Below, one piece after another: positions 47,169-56,535 of a stretch of DNA of 64,000 nt. Each line of letters opens with the position of its first letter. Position 1 is the stretch's first letter. A program made the position numbers and the translations under genes. The notes beneath the pieces were generated by a model. The model was not told the origin of the DNA and did no database searches. It saw nothing but the letters and a program-made list of their open reading frames with translations. Source of the DNA: an uncultured Clostridium sp. (GTDB lineage: Bacteria > Bacillota_I > Bacilli_A > Acholeplasmatales > Anaeroplasmataceae); NCBI GenBank assembly GCA_946540005.1, contig CAMNHY010000001.1, forward strand, positions 62,001 to 126,000, written 5' to 3'.

Positions 47169-47579
47169 ATGTTCTTAAGCTTATTAAACAGAAAAGAAAA
47201 GTTAAAATTCTTAGATTTAGCAATCTATATGATTGACATTGATGGAGATCCTACAGATGCTGAAAAGAGATTATTAGCTAAAATTCAAGGTGAACTTGGT
47301 AGGGATATTGTTGATGAATATACATTCTCAAAGTCAAAGACTGTAGAAGAATCTATTGAATTCTTCAAAGATAAGTCTGAGGCTGTAAAGAATATAGTAT
47401 ATTTTAATCTTGTTGATATATCTATGCTAGAAGATTTATATAATACAAGTGAACATTTGTTCCTTGAAAAAATTGAAAAAGCATTCCCAATTAGCGCCTC
47501 AAAGAGAAAGCAATTGATTGGTATTGTATATGAATTCCGTGATTTAAGAGAGAAAGCATTAAGAGAAATTAAGTACTAG
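47169..47579 (+). CDS. small acidic protein, possibly TerB-like
   Basis: A 136-residue helical protein: MFLSLLNRKEKLKFLDLAIY, then IDIDGDPTDAEKRLLAKIQGELG, which recalls the acidic helix pair of TerB-like domains (a metal-binding DxD-type patch). That resemblance is loose and I give it only as a possibility. AAGGAG eight bases before the ATG at 47169 supports this start over the GTG at 47160. It sits where yabA or yazA would be expected in Bacillus, between the methyltransferase and rsmI, with one base to the next start. Function unknown. Confidence 0.65.
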   Translation: MFLSLLNRKEKLKFLDLAIYMIDIDGDPTDAEKRLLAKIQGELGRDIVDEYTFSKSKTVEESIEFFKDKSEAVKNIVYFNLVDISMLEDLYNTSEHLFLEKIEKAFPISASKRKQLIGIVYEFRDLREKALREIKY

Positions 47580-47580
47580 T

Positions 47581-48438
47581 ATGCAAAGGATTTATTCTTA
47601 TAAAAAGGATAAAGGTATATTGTACCTTGTAGCTACACCTATAGGTAATTTACTAGACATGACTTATAGAGCTGTAGAAACACTTAAAAATGTTGATATC
47701 ATATATGCAGAGGATACCAGAAATAGTGGTATCCTCCTTAATCATTTTGATATCAAAACAAAATTACTCTCATATCACGAATTCAATAAAGAACTAAAAG
47801 AAGAAGAAATTATTAACAGATTATTAAATGGTGAAAATGTAGCTATTATATCAGATGCAGGTTTACCTGTAATAAGCGATCCTGGATATGATATAGCTGT
47901 ATCAGCTATTAATCATGATATACCTGTAACACCAATTCCAGGTGCATCTGCAGGAATAAGTGCATTAATTGCAAGCGGATTAAGACCTCAACCTTTTACA
48001 TTTATAGGTTTCCTAGATAGTAAAACAGTTAAAAGATGCAAGCAATTAGAAGAATTTAAATATTATAAAGACACCTTAATTTTCCATGAAGCTCCTCATA
48101 GATTAAAAGAATTTTTAATTGATGTAAATAAAGTTCTTGGTAATAGAAGAATTGTAGTAGGAAGAGAACTTACTAAAAAATTTGAGGAATTTATTAGAGG
48201 AAATGTTGAAGAGATTATTGAGGTTGCAGATACATTTAAAGGTGAAATGATTGTCCTTGTTGAAGGCTATGTTGAAGAAATAAATGATGCTAAAGATCCA
48301 ATGAAGGAAATTGAATCTTTAATTAATTTAGGATACAAACCAAAGGAAGCAATTAAGGAAGTAAGTTCAATGTTAAATCTAAATAAACAAGAGCTTTATA
48401 AGCAATATATTTCCCATAAAGAAAAGAAAAATGTCTAA
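47581..48438 (+). CDS. rsmI: 16S rRNA (cytidine(1402)-2'-O)-methyltransferase
   Basis: Methylates the ribose of C1402 in the decoding centre. 285 residues, SAM-binding LYLVATPIGNLLDMTYRA and AEDTRNSG at the N-terminus, then ISDAGLPVISDPG and PIPGASAGISALIASG, all typical of RsmI. One base separates it from the preceding stop, so it is translationally coupled. Last gene of the tmk-rsmI cluster. No strong terminator is seen; tandem operator-like sites follow within 25 bases. Confidence 0.95.
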   Translation: MQRIYSYKKDKGILYLVATPIGNLLDMTYRAVETLKNVDIIYAEDTRNSGILLNHFDIKTKLLSYHEFNKELKEEEIINRLLNGENVAIISDAGLPVISDPGYDIAVSAINHDIPVTPIPGASAGISALIASGLRPQPFTFIGFLDSKTVKRCKQLEEFKYYKDTLIFHEAPHRLKEFLIDVNKVLGNRRIVVGRELTKKFEEFIRGNVEEIIEVADTFKGEMIVLVEGYVEEINDAKDPMKEIESLINLGYKPKEAIKEVSSMLNLNKQELYKQYISHKEKKNV

Positions 48439-48442
48439 TTTT

Positions 48443-48477
48443 TGAAATTGCTTTCACATTTTGTGAAATCGCTTTTA
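48443..48477 (+). promoter_or_regulatory. two cre-like operators in tandem
   Basis: TGAAATTGCTTTCA (48443-48456) and TGAAATCGCTTTTA (48464-48477) each differ from the cre consensus at one base. Their starts are exactly 21 bases apart, two DNA turns. They lie upstream of the -35 box (centres about -81 and -60), the position CcpA uses when it activates. Confidence 0.6.
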
Positions 48478-48495
48478 AAAAATGAGCATTTTGGT

Positions 48496-48524
48496 TTGAC
48501 AAATTAAAAACATATAGTTATAAT
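48496..48524 (+). promoter_or_regulatory. consensus promoter of the DUF6273-like lipoprotein
   Basis: TTGACA at 48496-48501 and TATAAT at 48519-48524 with 17-base spacing, both perfect. Confidence 0.88.
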
Positions 48525-48551
48525 TTAGTTATTGGAAAGGTGTGAAATGCG

Positions 48552-49526
48552 ATGAAAAAACACGTTAGAAAGATTATGTTAATGTCTACATTAGTAGCTG
48601 GTGTTGCAACTGTTGCTTCATGTGCTAAGAATGAGACATATATTACATATAAGCAACCAGAAGAAGCAAAATTAGTTACATTTGGTAACGCTCCACAAAA
48701 ATTAGTAGAGGATAAAACATTATTAGCAAAATTAGCTGATGAAAACACAGTATATGATGAAGAAACATTAACTACTGTTGTTGATAATAAAGTTTATTAC
48801 AAATTAGAAAGTGCTACTCCTTTAACAGAAATAGCTAAGTCTGATTCAGGCAATACAACTTTTGCTACTAAAGAAACTTATTATTTTGAAGTTGAACCAG
48901 TTAAATGGAGAATTTTAGCTGAAGAAGATAATAATTATGTTTTAATGAGTGAAAAAATTATTTCTGCAGGTTCAATTTATAAAGGTGATGTTGTAGCTAA
49001 TCAAGAAGCTGAAGCAAATAGTGCTAAATCATTCACACAAAGCACTGCAAAAGGATCTCAAAATCGTATTTTAAAGGAATTAGTTGAAAATACAAAATTC
49101 TTTGATTCAACTAAGCTTACTTCATATTCAGTAACTGAAGGTTATATTTTACAAAATAAGAAGACTGATAAATTTGGTACATATAAAGAAGAAACAAAGA
49201 ATGTTACTTATTGTGCAGCATCAAAAGATGATGTTACAAATACAGCATATGGATTCTCAAGTTCTTCTGATGCTGATTCAAATAGAATTGCATTAACTAC
49301 AGATTATGCTCGTGCAGTTGGTGCTTGGACAGCAGTTAATGATCAAATTAAAGGTTATGGTGTTTATGCAACACGTACTTTAACATTCAATGCTGAGAAT
49401 AACTGGTATTCAGGATTCACTTATGTTGTTGATGAACAAGGTAGAGTTAAGCTTGATTATGCAGCAAACAAATATCTTGGTATTCGTCCTGTAATTAAAG
49501 TTGCTAAGACTAATGTTAATGCTTAA
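48552..49526 (+). CDS. surface lipoprotein, DUF6273-like
   Basis: A 324-residue exported protein with lipobox VASC (Cys ~24). The mature part begins with a short region of unknown type; then YYFEVEPVKWRILAEEDN (near residue 115) and the closing YLGIRPVIKV are characteristic of DUF6273 domains found on many Firmicutes surface proteins. The biochemical role of that domain is not known. AAAGG before the ATG, a perfect promoter and a strong terminator show an independent, probably strongly expressed gene, under likely carbon-source control through the tandem operators upstream. Confidence 0.8.
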   Translation: MKKHVRKIMLMSTLVAGVATVASCAKNETYITYKQPEEAKLVTFGNAPQKLVEDKTLLAKLADENTVYDEETLTTVVDNKVYYKLESATPLTEIAKSDSGNTTFATKETYYFEVEPVKWRILAEEDNNYVLMSEKIISAGSIYKGDVVANQEAEANSAKSFTQSTAKGSQNRILKELVENTKFFDSTKLTSYSVTEGYILQNKKTDKFGTYKEETKNVTYCAASKDDVTNTAYGFSSSSDADSNRIALTTDYARAVGAWTAVNDQIKGYGVYATRTLTFNAENNWYSGFTYVVDEQGRVKLDYAANKYLGIRPVIKVAKTNVNA

Positions 49527-49537
49527 TAACATTTCTT

Positions 49538-49568
49538 AAAGAATGGCTTTTTTCGCCATTCTTTTTTT
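49538..49568 (+). terminator. intrinsic terminator after the lipoprotein
   Basis: AAAGAATGGC at 49538-49547 pairs perfectly with GCCATTCTTT at 49555-49564, followed by Ts. Confidence 0.94.
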
Positions 49569-49583
49569 ACGTCTTTGGAAGAC

Positions 49584-49613
49584 TTGTAAAAATTAGTTTA
49601 TAAATGGTATAAT
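49584..49613 (+). promoter_or_regulatory. promoter of the GGDEF-EAL gene
   Basis: TTGTAA at 49584-49589 and TATAAT at 49608-49613 with 18-base spacing. No riboswitch is seen in the leader, unlike the later cyclic-dinucleotide genes. Confidence 0.55.
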
Positions 49614-49658
49614 AAATTAAGCAAAAATATTTAGAAAAGAAAAAGTTGGATGGTTTTT

Positions 49659-52379
49659 ATGAGCAATAAAATGGAATCTTTATTAAAATTGCTAACAGGA
49701 TATTATGGTTGGATTGATACTAAAAATAAAATTGTTTTAAAAGTTTATAAAAACGATGAATTATTTATGGAGAATGCTTCATACATTGATTTTATTAATT
49801 ATTTTGAGAAAGGTGAACATATTGACCCTTTAAGCTATGATAGAACAATGATTTTAGAATGGCTTACTAGATTTTTAAATGATAGATCTGTTGGTATTTC
49901 TTTTAAGACTATTGATAAAAAAACTAAAGAATTTGTAATTAGATTTCAGGATAATATAGAAGACGGTTACAAATATTTTTATGCTACTCCTACAGAGTCT
50001 TTTTCTAATTCATTTCAATTACAAGATTCATTAACACATTTATACCTAAGAAATGGTATAGAGACAATGATTAAGAATGAAATTAATGCTGATAATCCAC
50101 GTCCTTTTAATATGATTATAGTGGATATGGATAATTTCAAAACAATGAATGATTTATATGGTCATTTATTTGGAGATCATATATTAAAAACATTAGCACT
50201 TGTATTAAAAACTTTCTCACCTGATTGTTATGTTGGTAGAATTGGTGGAGATGAATTTTTAATTATTGATTATACTTCAACAGATTATGATCAATTATGG
50301 AATAAGCTTCATGTTATGCTAGATACTATTAGACATACTGATTTTACTAAAGTTGAAGAAAAAGTTTTAGCTAATGTATCACAAAATTATAAATTAGCTA
50401 ATTTCCATGCATCAGTTACTGCTGGAGTTGTTAGATTTCCTATTGATGGAAATGATTATGACACTCTATTTATGAAAGCTGATAAAGCTTTATATAGAGG
50501 TAAAAGAAAAGGTAGAAATTGTTACATCATTTATAATGATGAAAAACATAAGAATATTAATGTTGAACGCGAAAATGATTTAGATATTGTTAGTTCAAGA
50601 GATACTTTAATCTATGAAACATTAATTAGTAATGGTCTTGAGGAATTAGAAAATAGTAATTCTTTGAATGAAGCTGTATATAATTTTATTAAGGTTTTTG
50701 GAGAATATTTATCAATTGATAGAATTGTTGCATATCGTCATGAAGAAGCTTTCTTAGATAAACTTATTACTTGCTATGCCAATCCAAATATTCCTGAAGC
50801 AAGTGAAAAATATGTTGATAAAATTGTTCATGAGTCAGATGATTCAAGAACTATGGATTTAAAATTAACATATAAGAGAAGCAATGCTGAAAGATTGAAG
50901 ACACTAAGACCAGGTATATATGAATATATTAGAAAACAAAATGTTAAATCATTTATTCAAATGCCTCTAGCATATGAAGGTACATTATATGGTTTCTTAC
51001 GTTTTGATGCTTGCCAAGAAATAAAGAATTGGAAAGAGGAAGAAGAAGTTTTATACAAGATAATGGCTAAGATTTTATCTATGTATTTCTATAATTATGA
51101 ACAAGCATTTGTAAATACTAGTTCTAATGGTAAAGATAATTTAACAGGTTTATTAGATTATAAGACATCAATTGAAAAATTATCTCATCTATTATCTGAT
51201 TCAACTTGTGAACAGGTTGTAATATATGCTAATTTAAATAAATTTAGATTTTATAATGATAATTTCGGATATCAAGCAGGAGATAATATTTTAAGAATAT
51301 TATCTAAAGTAATTAATGATGCAAATGCCAAACTTGTAGCTAGACTTACAGGTGATCATTTTATTCTATTATTTGATTTTGTTTCTTTATATGATATTAA
51401 AGAAAAAATAGAAAGAATAACTAATGAATTTAATAAAGAAATTTATTCTATGCTTGGTAAAGATGAAATATCAGTTAAGTTTGGTGTATATATAACAGAT
51501 GGTACCGAAACTAACCCAAGAGCTTGTATAGATAAAGCTAGACTTGCGCTTGTAAATATAAAATCAAATCAAACATCAAATTATAGAATTTTTGATAATG
51601 AAATTAATTTAAATTATTTAGCTCAAAAGAATATTTTAAAAGTATTTAATTCTGATATTAAAAATAATAAATTTGAAGTATTCTTACAACCAAAGATTGA
51701 TGCTAAACATGATAAATTAATTGGTGCAGAAGCATTATCAAGATGGAAATATGAAGATACATATTTAAATCCTGATGCATATATTGAAACACTTGAAAAT
51801 TATAATTTAATAGCATTATTAGATTTATATGTATTTGAAACTGTATTAAAGTTTATGTCTAATCTAAAAGAAAATAATAAAGAATTATTCCCTATTTCTG
51901 TTAATTTATCTAAAAAACAAAAAGAAGTTAGCAAATATGTAGATAAATTAGAAGGATTAAGAAAAAAATATGATATAGATCCTAAATATTTAGAAATAGA
52001 AGTTACTGAAACTGCATTCTTAAATAATTATAGTGATACAATGCTTGCGATAAAGAAATTGAAAGAATATGGCTTTATTGTAGATATGGATGATTTTGGT
52101 ACAGGTTATTCTAATTTAAATTTATTATCAAAAGGTGTATTTGATGTAATAAAATTTGATAAGTCATTGATACAAGGTATTGAAGATAAAAATACAAGTA
52201 AGATATTATTCCATTCAATTGAATTAGCTAAATCACTTGGAATGTCTATAGTATGCGAAGGCGTAGAAACTTCTAAACAAAAAGAATTAATTTTAGCTAA
52301 TGGTGGAATTGTTGTACAAGGTTTCTATTATTCTAAGCCTTTATCTATACCAGATTTTATAGAAAAATATTTAAAATAA
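49659..52379 (+). CDS. GGDEF-GAF-GGDEF-EAL protein, likely bifunctional c-di-GMP enzyme
   Basis: A cytosolic 906-residue signalling protein. N-terminal ~120 residues unassigned; first GGDEF (~125-295) with DSLTHLYLRNG, the metal-site DMDNFKTMND and an intact GRIGGDEFLI, and Asp in GHLFGD, as in c-di-GMP (not cGAMP) synthases. Then a GAF-like domain (~310-485), a second GGDEF whose motif is degenerate (RLTGDHFILL), and an EAL domain with all catalytic motifs: EALSRW (~690), NLSKKQ, EVTET, DMDDFGTGYSN, CEGVETS and QGFYYSKP. Both synthesis and breakdown of c-di-GMP are possible, perhaps switched by the GAF domain. I start at 49659, where GGA lies nine bases upstream; 49650 is an alternative. A single-gene unit with terminators on both sides. 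Confidence 0.9.
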   Translation: MSNKMESLLKLLTGYYGWIDTKNKIVLKVYKNDELFMENASYIDFINYFEKGEHIDPLSYDRTMILEWLTRFLNDRSVGISFKTIDKKTKEFVIRFQDNIEDGYKYFYATPTESFSNSFQLQDSLTHLYLRNGIETMIKNEINADNPRPFNMIIVDMDNFKTMNDLYGHLFGDHILKTLALVLKTFSPDCYVGRIGGDEFLIIDYTSTDYDQLWNKLHVMLDTIRHTDFTKVEEKVLANVSQNYKLANFHASVTAGVVRFPIDGNDYDTLFMKADKALYRGKRKGRNCYIIYNDEKHKNINVERENDLDIVSSRDTLIYETLISNGLEELENSNSLNEAVYNFIKVFGEYLSIDRIVAYRHEEAFLDKLITCYANPNIPEASEKYVDKIVHESDDSRTMDLKLTYKRSNAERLKTLRPGIYEYIRKQNVKSFIQMPLAYEGTLYGFLRFDACQEIKNWKEEEEVLYKIMAKILSMYFYNYEQAFVNTSSNGKDNLTGLLDYKTSIEKLSHLLSDSTCEQVVIYANLNKFRFYNDNFGYQAGDNILRILSKVINDANAKLVARLTGDHFILLFDFVSLYDIKEKIERITNEFNKEIYSMLGKDEISVKFGVYITDGTETNPRACIDKARLALVNIKSNQTSNYRIFDNEINLNYLAQKNILKVFNSDIKNNKFEVFLQPKIDAKHDKLIGAEALSRWKYEDTYLNPDAYIETLENYNLIALLDLYVFETVLKFMSNLKENNKELFPISVNLSKKQKEVSKYVDKLEGLRKKYDIDPKYLEIEVTETAFLNNYSDTMLAIKKLKEYGFIVDMDDFGTGYSNLNLLSKGVFDVIKFDKSLIQGIEDKNTSKILFHSIELAKSLGMSIVCEGVETSKQKELILANGGIVVQGFYYSKPLSIPDFIEKYLK

Positions 52380-52387
52380 AATAAATT

Positions 52388-52419
52388 GGCTGGAATTTGA
52401 TTTATTCTAGCCTTTTTTT
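52388..52419 (+). terminator. intrinsic terminator after the GGDEF-EAL gene
   Basis: GGCTGGAAT at 52388-52396 pairs with ATTCTAGCC at 52404-52412 (one G-U), followed by seven Ts. Confidence 0.9.
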
Positions 52420-52476
52420 GCTTTTTAAATTTACAAGTTTGTTGTATAATATTCAAGTATGAAAGAGGTAGTTAAA

Positions 52477-54438
52477 ATGGACAAAAAGAAATTTTACTTA
52501 TCAACAGCAATTGCTTATACTTCAGCAACTCCTCACATTGGTAATGTTTATGAGGCTATATTAGCTGATGCTATATGCAGAATGAAAAGAATTGAAGGCT
52601 ATGATGTATATTTTCAAACTGGTACAGATGAACATGGCCAAAAAATAGAAAGAAAAGCTATCGCTCAAGGTGTTACTCCAAAAGAACATGTTGATAAAGT
52701 AGCAAATGAATTAAGAAATATTTATGATTTAATGGGTGTTTCATATGATAGATTCATTCGTACAACTGATGAAGATCATATGGAAGCTGTTAAGAAAATT
52801 TTTACAAGATTATATGAAAAAGGTGATATCTATAAAGGATATTATGAAGGTTATTATTGTGTAGCTGATGAATCATATTATCTTGAAAGAGATTTAGTTG
52901 ATGGTAAATGTCCTGATTGTGGTAGACCTGTTGAACTTACAAAGGAAGAAGCTTATTTTTTAAGATTGAAACCATATCAAGAACGTTTAATTAATCATAT
53001 TAAGACACATCCAGAGTTTATTCAACCTGAATCAAGAAAGAATGAAATGTTAAATAATTTCTTAAAAGATGATCTTCCTGATTTATGTGTATCTCGTACA
53101 AGCTATAAGTGGGGTATTCAAGTTCCATTTGATCCTAAGCATGTTACATATGTTTGGATTGATGCACTTTGCAACTATATCACAGGTATTGGATATGATC
53201 CTTCTAAGCCTTTAGAAGAACAAAATGAAAAGTTCTTAAAATATTGGCCTGCTGATGTACATTTAATTGGTAAGGATATTTTAAGATTCCATACAATTTA
53301 TTGGCCTATTATGTTAATGGCTCTAGACTTACCTCTACCAAAACAAATTTTCGGACATCCTTGGGTTCTATTTGGTGCTGATAAGATGTCTAAATCAAAA
53401 GGTAATATTATTTATGCACAAGATTTAGTTAAGAGATTTGGCGTAGATGCAGTTAGATATTATGTATTACATGAAATTCCATTTGCACAAGATGGTTCAA
53501 TCACATATGAATTATTATGTGAAAGATACAATAGTGATTTAGCTAATACATTAGGTAATTTAGTTTCTAGATCTCTTGCAATGACTAATAAGTATTTTGG
53601 TGGTACTGTTAAGTATCATGGTGCAAATACTACATTTGATAAAGAATTAGAAGAATTAGCTTCTGTTACTCGTGATGAACTAATTAAACATATGGATGCA
53701 TTTAAAACAGGTGATGCAATCGAAGATGTAATGAAGTTCTTAAGAAGAGCTAATAAATATGTTGATGAAACAGAACCATGGGCTTTAGCAAAAGATGAAT
53801 CTAAGAAAGATGAATTAGAGAATGTATTATATCATCTACTTGAAGCAATAAAGGAAGGAGCTATTATGCTTGAACCATTTATGCCTCAAACAAGTCAAAA
53901 GATTTATAAATTCTTAAATTTAACTAATACTTCATTTGCATATTTAGGTAACTTCAAGGCAGAAGGTCAATATACAATTGGAGAATATGAAAACTTATTC
54001 CAACGTCTTGATACTAAGAAAGTATTAGAAGAAATATATGCTGAACAAGCTAAGGCTCAAGAAGAAGCTAAAAAGAGTAATGAAAAGGCATTTGGTACTG
54101 ATACAAAAAAGGAAGAAATCTCAATTGATGATTTTGAAAAAATAGAGTTAGTTGTTGGTAAGATATTAGAAGCTAGAAAGCATCCTAAGGCTGATAAGCT
54201 TTTAGTATTTAAAGTAGATTTAGGAACAGAAACTAGACAAATAGTTTCAGGTATTGCTAAATGGTATGAACCTGAAAAACTAATCGGAAAGAAAGTAGTT
54301 GTAGTTAAGAACTTAAAGCCAATTAAACTTCGTGGTGAAGAATCTCGTGGTATGTTACTATGTGCTAGTGACAAGGAAGACAAGGTTCTTGAATTATTAA
54401 ATGTAGACGCATTAAATCCAGGAGATATCATTAGATAA
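52477..54438 (+). CDS. metG: methionyl-tRNA synthetase
   Basis: Charges tRNA-Met. From the ATG at 52477 (AAAGAGGT upstream; the in-frame ATG at 52459 precedes that site) the protein has 653 residues. Class I motifs: TPHIGN near residue 14 and KMSKSKG near 303. A CPDCGRP knuckle near 147 lies in the connective domain. The C-terminal ~105 residues (IDDFEKIELVVGKILEARKHP to GDIIR) are the EMAP-like tRNA-binding dimerisation domain. A TATAAT at 52445-52450 is a promoter candidate. The YitT gene starts two bases after the stop. Confidence 0.97.
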   Translation: MDKKKFYLSTAIAYTSATPHIGNVYEAILADAICRMKRIEGYDVYFQTGTDEHGQKIERKAIAQGVTPKEHVDKVANELRNIYDLMGVSYDRFIRTTDEDHMEAVKKIFTRLYEKGDIYKGYYEGYYCVADESYYLERDLVDGKCPDCGRPVELTKEEAYFLRLKPYQERLINHIKTHPEFIQPESRKNEMLNNFLKDDLPDLCVSRTSYKWGIQVPFDPKHVTYVWIDALCNYITGIGYDPSKPLEEQNEKFLKYWPADVHLIGKDILRFHTIYWPIMLMALDLPLPKQIFGHPWVLFGADKMSKSKGNIIYAQDLVKRFGVDAVRYYVLHEIPFAQDGSITYELLCERYNSDLANTLGNLVSRSLAMTNKYFGGTVKYHGANTTFDKELEELASVTRDELIKHMDAFKTGDAIEDVMKFLRRANKYVDETEPWALAKDESKKDELENVLYHLLEAIKEGAIMLEPFMPQTSQKIYKFLNLTNTSFAYLGNFKAEGQYTIGEYENLFQRLDTKKVLEEIYAEQAKAQEEAKKSNEKAFGTDTKKEEISIDDFEKIELVVGKILEARKHPKADKLLVFKVDLGTETRQIVSGIAKWYEPEKLIGKKVVVVKNLKPIKLRGEESRGMLLCASDKEDKVLELLNVDALNPGDIIR

Positions 54439-54440
54439 AT

Positions 54441-55370
54441 ATGAAAAAGTTTTTAGAAACTAAGACTGGTGATATGATATTTAGAATATCAGTAGTTATA
54501 ATTGCTAATATATTATTACAATTATCAACTATGTGGTTCTTAGAGCCTGCACATTTATATGCAGGAGGAGCTACAGGATTAGCTCAGTTAATATTAAGAG
54601 TTATATATGTTATAAATGGACTTGATTATGGTGGTGGAAATTATAACTATTTCCTAGCTTTAACAGTCTTTATCGTAAATATTCCATTCCTTATAATTGG
54701 TTGGAAATATGTTTCATATAAATTCGCATTATTTAGTTTTATTGCAGTAGCAATTCAAGTAATTGTATCAATCTTAGCACCTGCATCAAGTTCTCCATTT
54801 GCTGAATATGCTGATAATGGTTCAACTACTAATGTATTAGCATTAGCTTTAATGGGTGGTTTATTATCAGGTTTAGCAGCAGGATTTGCACTTAAATTTG
54901 GAACTTCTACAGGTGGTATTGATATTATTGCTCAAGCTGTTGCATTACATAAAGGTTTATCAATTGGTGTATTTACATTAATAGCTAATATTTTAATTGC
55001 TATTATTGGTGGTGGAATTGTTCAAGGTAGTTGGACTATTACAATGTATACATGTATTAGAATGATTATAAATTCACTTGTAACAGACAAAGTTCATACT
55101 GCATATACTTATTCTGCACTTAATATTTTTACATCTCATGATGATGAAATATCTAACACAATTATGAATCAATTAAACAGAGGATGTACTGTTATGAATG
55201 TAATGGGTGAATACACTCATGAACAACATAAAGAATTATATTGTGTAGTTTCAACATATGAAGTTGAAAAAGTTGTAAGCATTATTAAACAATATGATCC
55301 AAAAGCATTCGTTACTATTTCTCCTGTAAAGAGAGTTGTAGGTAATTTTATAAAAAAGACGATTGTATAA
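54441..55370 (+). CDS. YitT family membrane protein
   Basis: A 309-residue protein with about five hydrophobic segments and a soluble C-terminal DUF2179-type domain (HEQHKELYCVVSTYEVEKVVSIIKQYDPKAFVTI). PAHLYAGGATGLAQLI and the GTSTGGIDIIAQ loop identify the YitT/DUF161 family, whose transport role is not settled. It starts two bases after metG, with its ribosome site (AGGAG) inside that gene, so it is co-transcribed. No substrate can be inferred. Confidence 0.9.
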   Translation: MKKFLETKTGDMIFRISVVIIANILLQLSTMWFLEPAHLYAGGATGLAQLILRVIYVINGLDYGGGNYNYFLALTVFIVNIPFLIIGWKYVSYKFALFSFIAVAIQVIVSILAPASSSPFAEYADNGSTTNVLALALMGGLLSGLAAGFALKFGTSTGGIDIIAQAVALHKGLSIGVFTLIANILIAIIGGGIVQGSWTITMYTCIRMIINSLVTDKVHTAYTYSALNIFTSHDDEISNTIMNQLNRGCTVMNVMGEYTHEQHKELYCVVSTYEVEKVVSIIKQYDPKAFVTISPVKRVVGNFIKKTIV

Positions 55371-55382
55371 ACCAAATAATTG

Positions 55383-55427
55383 AATATCAAATTTGCTTAA
55401 TTTTAAACAAATTTGGTATTTTTTTTA
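55383..55427 (+). terminator. intrinsic terminator after the YitT gene
   Basis: AATATCAAATTTG at 55383-55395 pairs with CAAATTTGGTATT at 55408-55420 (one mismatch), followed by a run of Ts. Confidence 0.88.
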
Positions 55428-55461
55428 TGCATTTGGCATCTTAAGCTTTTATAAAATAATA

Positions 55462-55490
55462 TTGAAACAAAATTATCAAAGAGTTATAAT
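55462..55490 (+). promoter_or_regulatory. promoter of the anchored protein gene at 55531
   Basis: TTGAAA at 55462-55467 and TATAAT at 55485-55490 with 17-base spacing. Confidence 0.7.
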
Positions 55491-55530
55491 TACTTCAAGA
55501 TATATTTATAGTTTGTAATGGGAGAAGTAT

Positions 55531-56481
55531 ATGAAAAAAAGTGAAAGAATAACTCTTTTTATTATTATATCAGTATTTTTATTAGCATTTCTTGGCTATT
55601 ATGGATTTGAACATTTTCTGATGGAGGGAATTTATCTAGAAAAAGTTAGAAGTGTAGAAAAAACATGGGAATTAGATTATCTAGCTGTTCATACAAAGTG
55701 TATCGATTTTGTTGATGAATCGTATTATAATTCACTATATATAACAGAAGATTTAAGATATACTTATGAACTAAATGAAGAAACGATTAAAGTTAATATC
55801 ATAGGTAATGAGTCATTTGAAAAGATAATTGATGGTAAAATTAACCAAATTCAAGATGTATCAAGAATTATCTATTATGATAATTATTATTATACTATAA
55901 GCAATATAAACTCTATAAATAAATTGGTTAAATTCAATAAAGATAAAATTGAATATAGGGATTTATCAATAAGTGGTTATGCATACTTATTTTATGATTA
56001 TACACCATATATACTATCTACTAATGAAAATTCTACATCAGTATATGATTTTTCAGAAAATTTTATTGGTTCTGTAGATACAAAATATGAATCAATATTA
56101 TCACTTTATATAGATAATGATACAGTTTTGTTAAATAATGATTACTCAAAAGGCTATAGAAATGAAAAAGGAAAAGAATATTCAGCATTTAGATTCTATA
56201 ATGATTTATACGCATTTGGATGTAAAGACGGATATAATAGACATACATTTAGAAAATGTAATAGCTTTAAATATATTATAGGTAAGAATCATTTCATAGA
56301 ATTTAGTAATATTGAGAAAAATCTTGTTATTTTAGATTTTGAGATTGAAGATAAAGGTGCAAAGCCTAAAACATTTTATATGACGGGATATCATCTTGCT
56401 GATTATAATATAAAATCAAATGTTTTAATGGTTACTTTAAGTAATGATACTGATTTTAAAACAGTATACATTTCGTTATAA
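55531..56481 (+). CDS. membrane-anchored extracytoplasmic protein of unknown function
   Basis: 316 residues with an N-terminal hydrophobic anchor (residues ~8-27, no lipobox) and a large Tyr/Asn/Asp-rich outer domain. Regular short strands (for example IIYYDNYYYTISNINSINKLVKFN and ENSTSVYDFSENFIGSVD) suggest a beta-propeller-like fold, but I recognise no family. Single-gene unit with its own promoter; GGGAGAAG before the ATG. It lies just upstream of the first cyclic-dinucleotide riboswitch, yet that element points away from it, so a functional link is not shown. Confidence 0.7.
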   Translation: MKKSERITLFIIISVFLLAFLGYYGFEHFLMEGIYLEKVRSVEKTWELDYLAVHTKCIDFVDESYYNSLYITEDLRYTYELNEETIKVNIIGNESFEKIIDGKINQIQDVSRIIYYDNYYYTISNINSINKLVKFNKDKIEYRDLSISGYAYLFYDYTPYILSTNENSTSVYDFSENFIGSVDTKYESILSLYIDNDTVLLNNDYSKGYRNEKGKEYSAFRFYNDLYAFGCKDGYNRHTFRKCNSFKYIIGKNHFIEFSNIEKNLVILDFEIEDKGAKPKTFYMTGYHLADYNIKSNVLMVTLSNDTDFKTVYISL

Positions 56482-56501
56482 GGTATATAATTTTAAAAGA
56501 T

Positions 56502-56530
56502 TTGACACAATTAGACAAGTTTGTTAAAAT
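56502..56530 (+). promoter_or_regulatory. promoter of the phosphodiesterase operon
   Basis: TTGACA at 56502-56507 and TAAAAT at 56525-56530 with 17-base spacing, placing the start near 56537, at the edge of the aptamer. A TATAAT at 56486-56491 could serve a longer leader instead. Confidence 0.6.
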
Positions 56531-56535
56531 ATAAT

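Noticed and set aside
46426-47178. TGA read as tryptophan (genetic code 4)
   Set aside because: All Trp positions checked in conserved proteins use TGG, and all main genes are full-length under the standard code.
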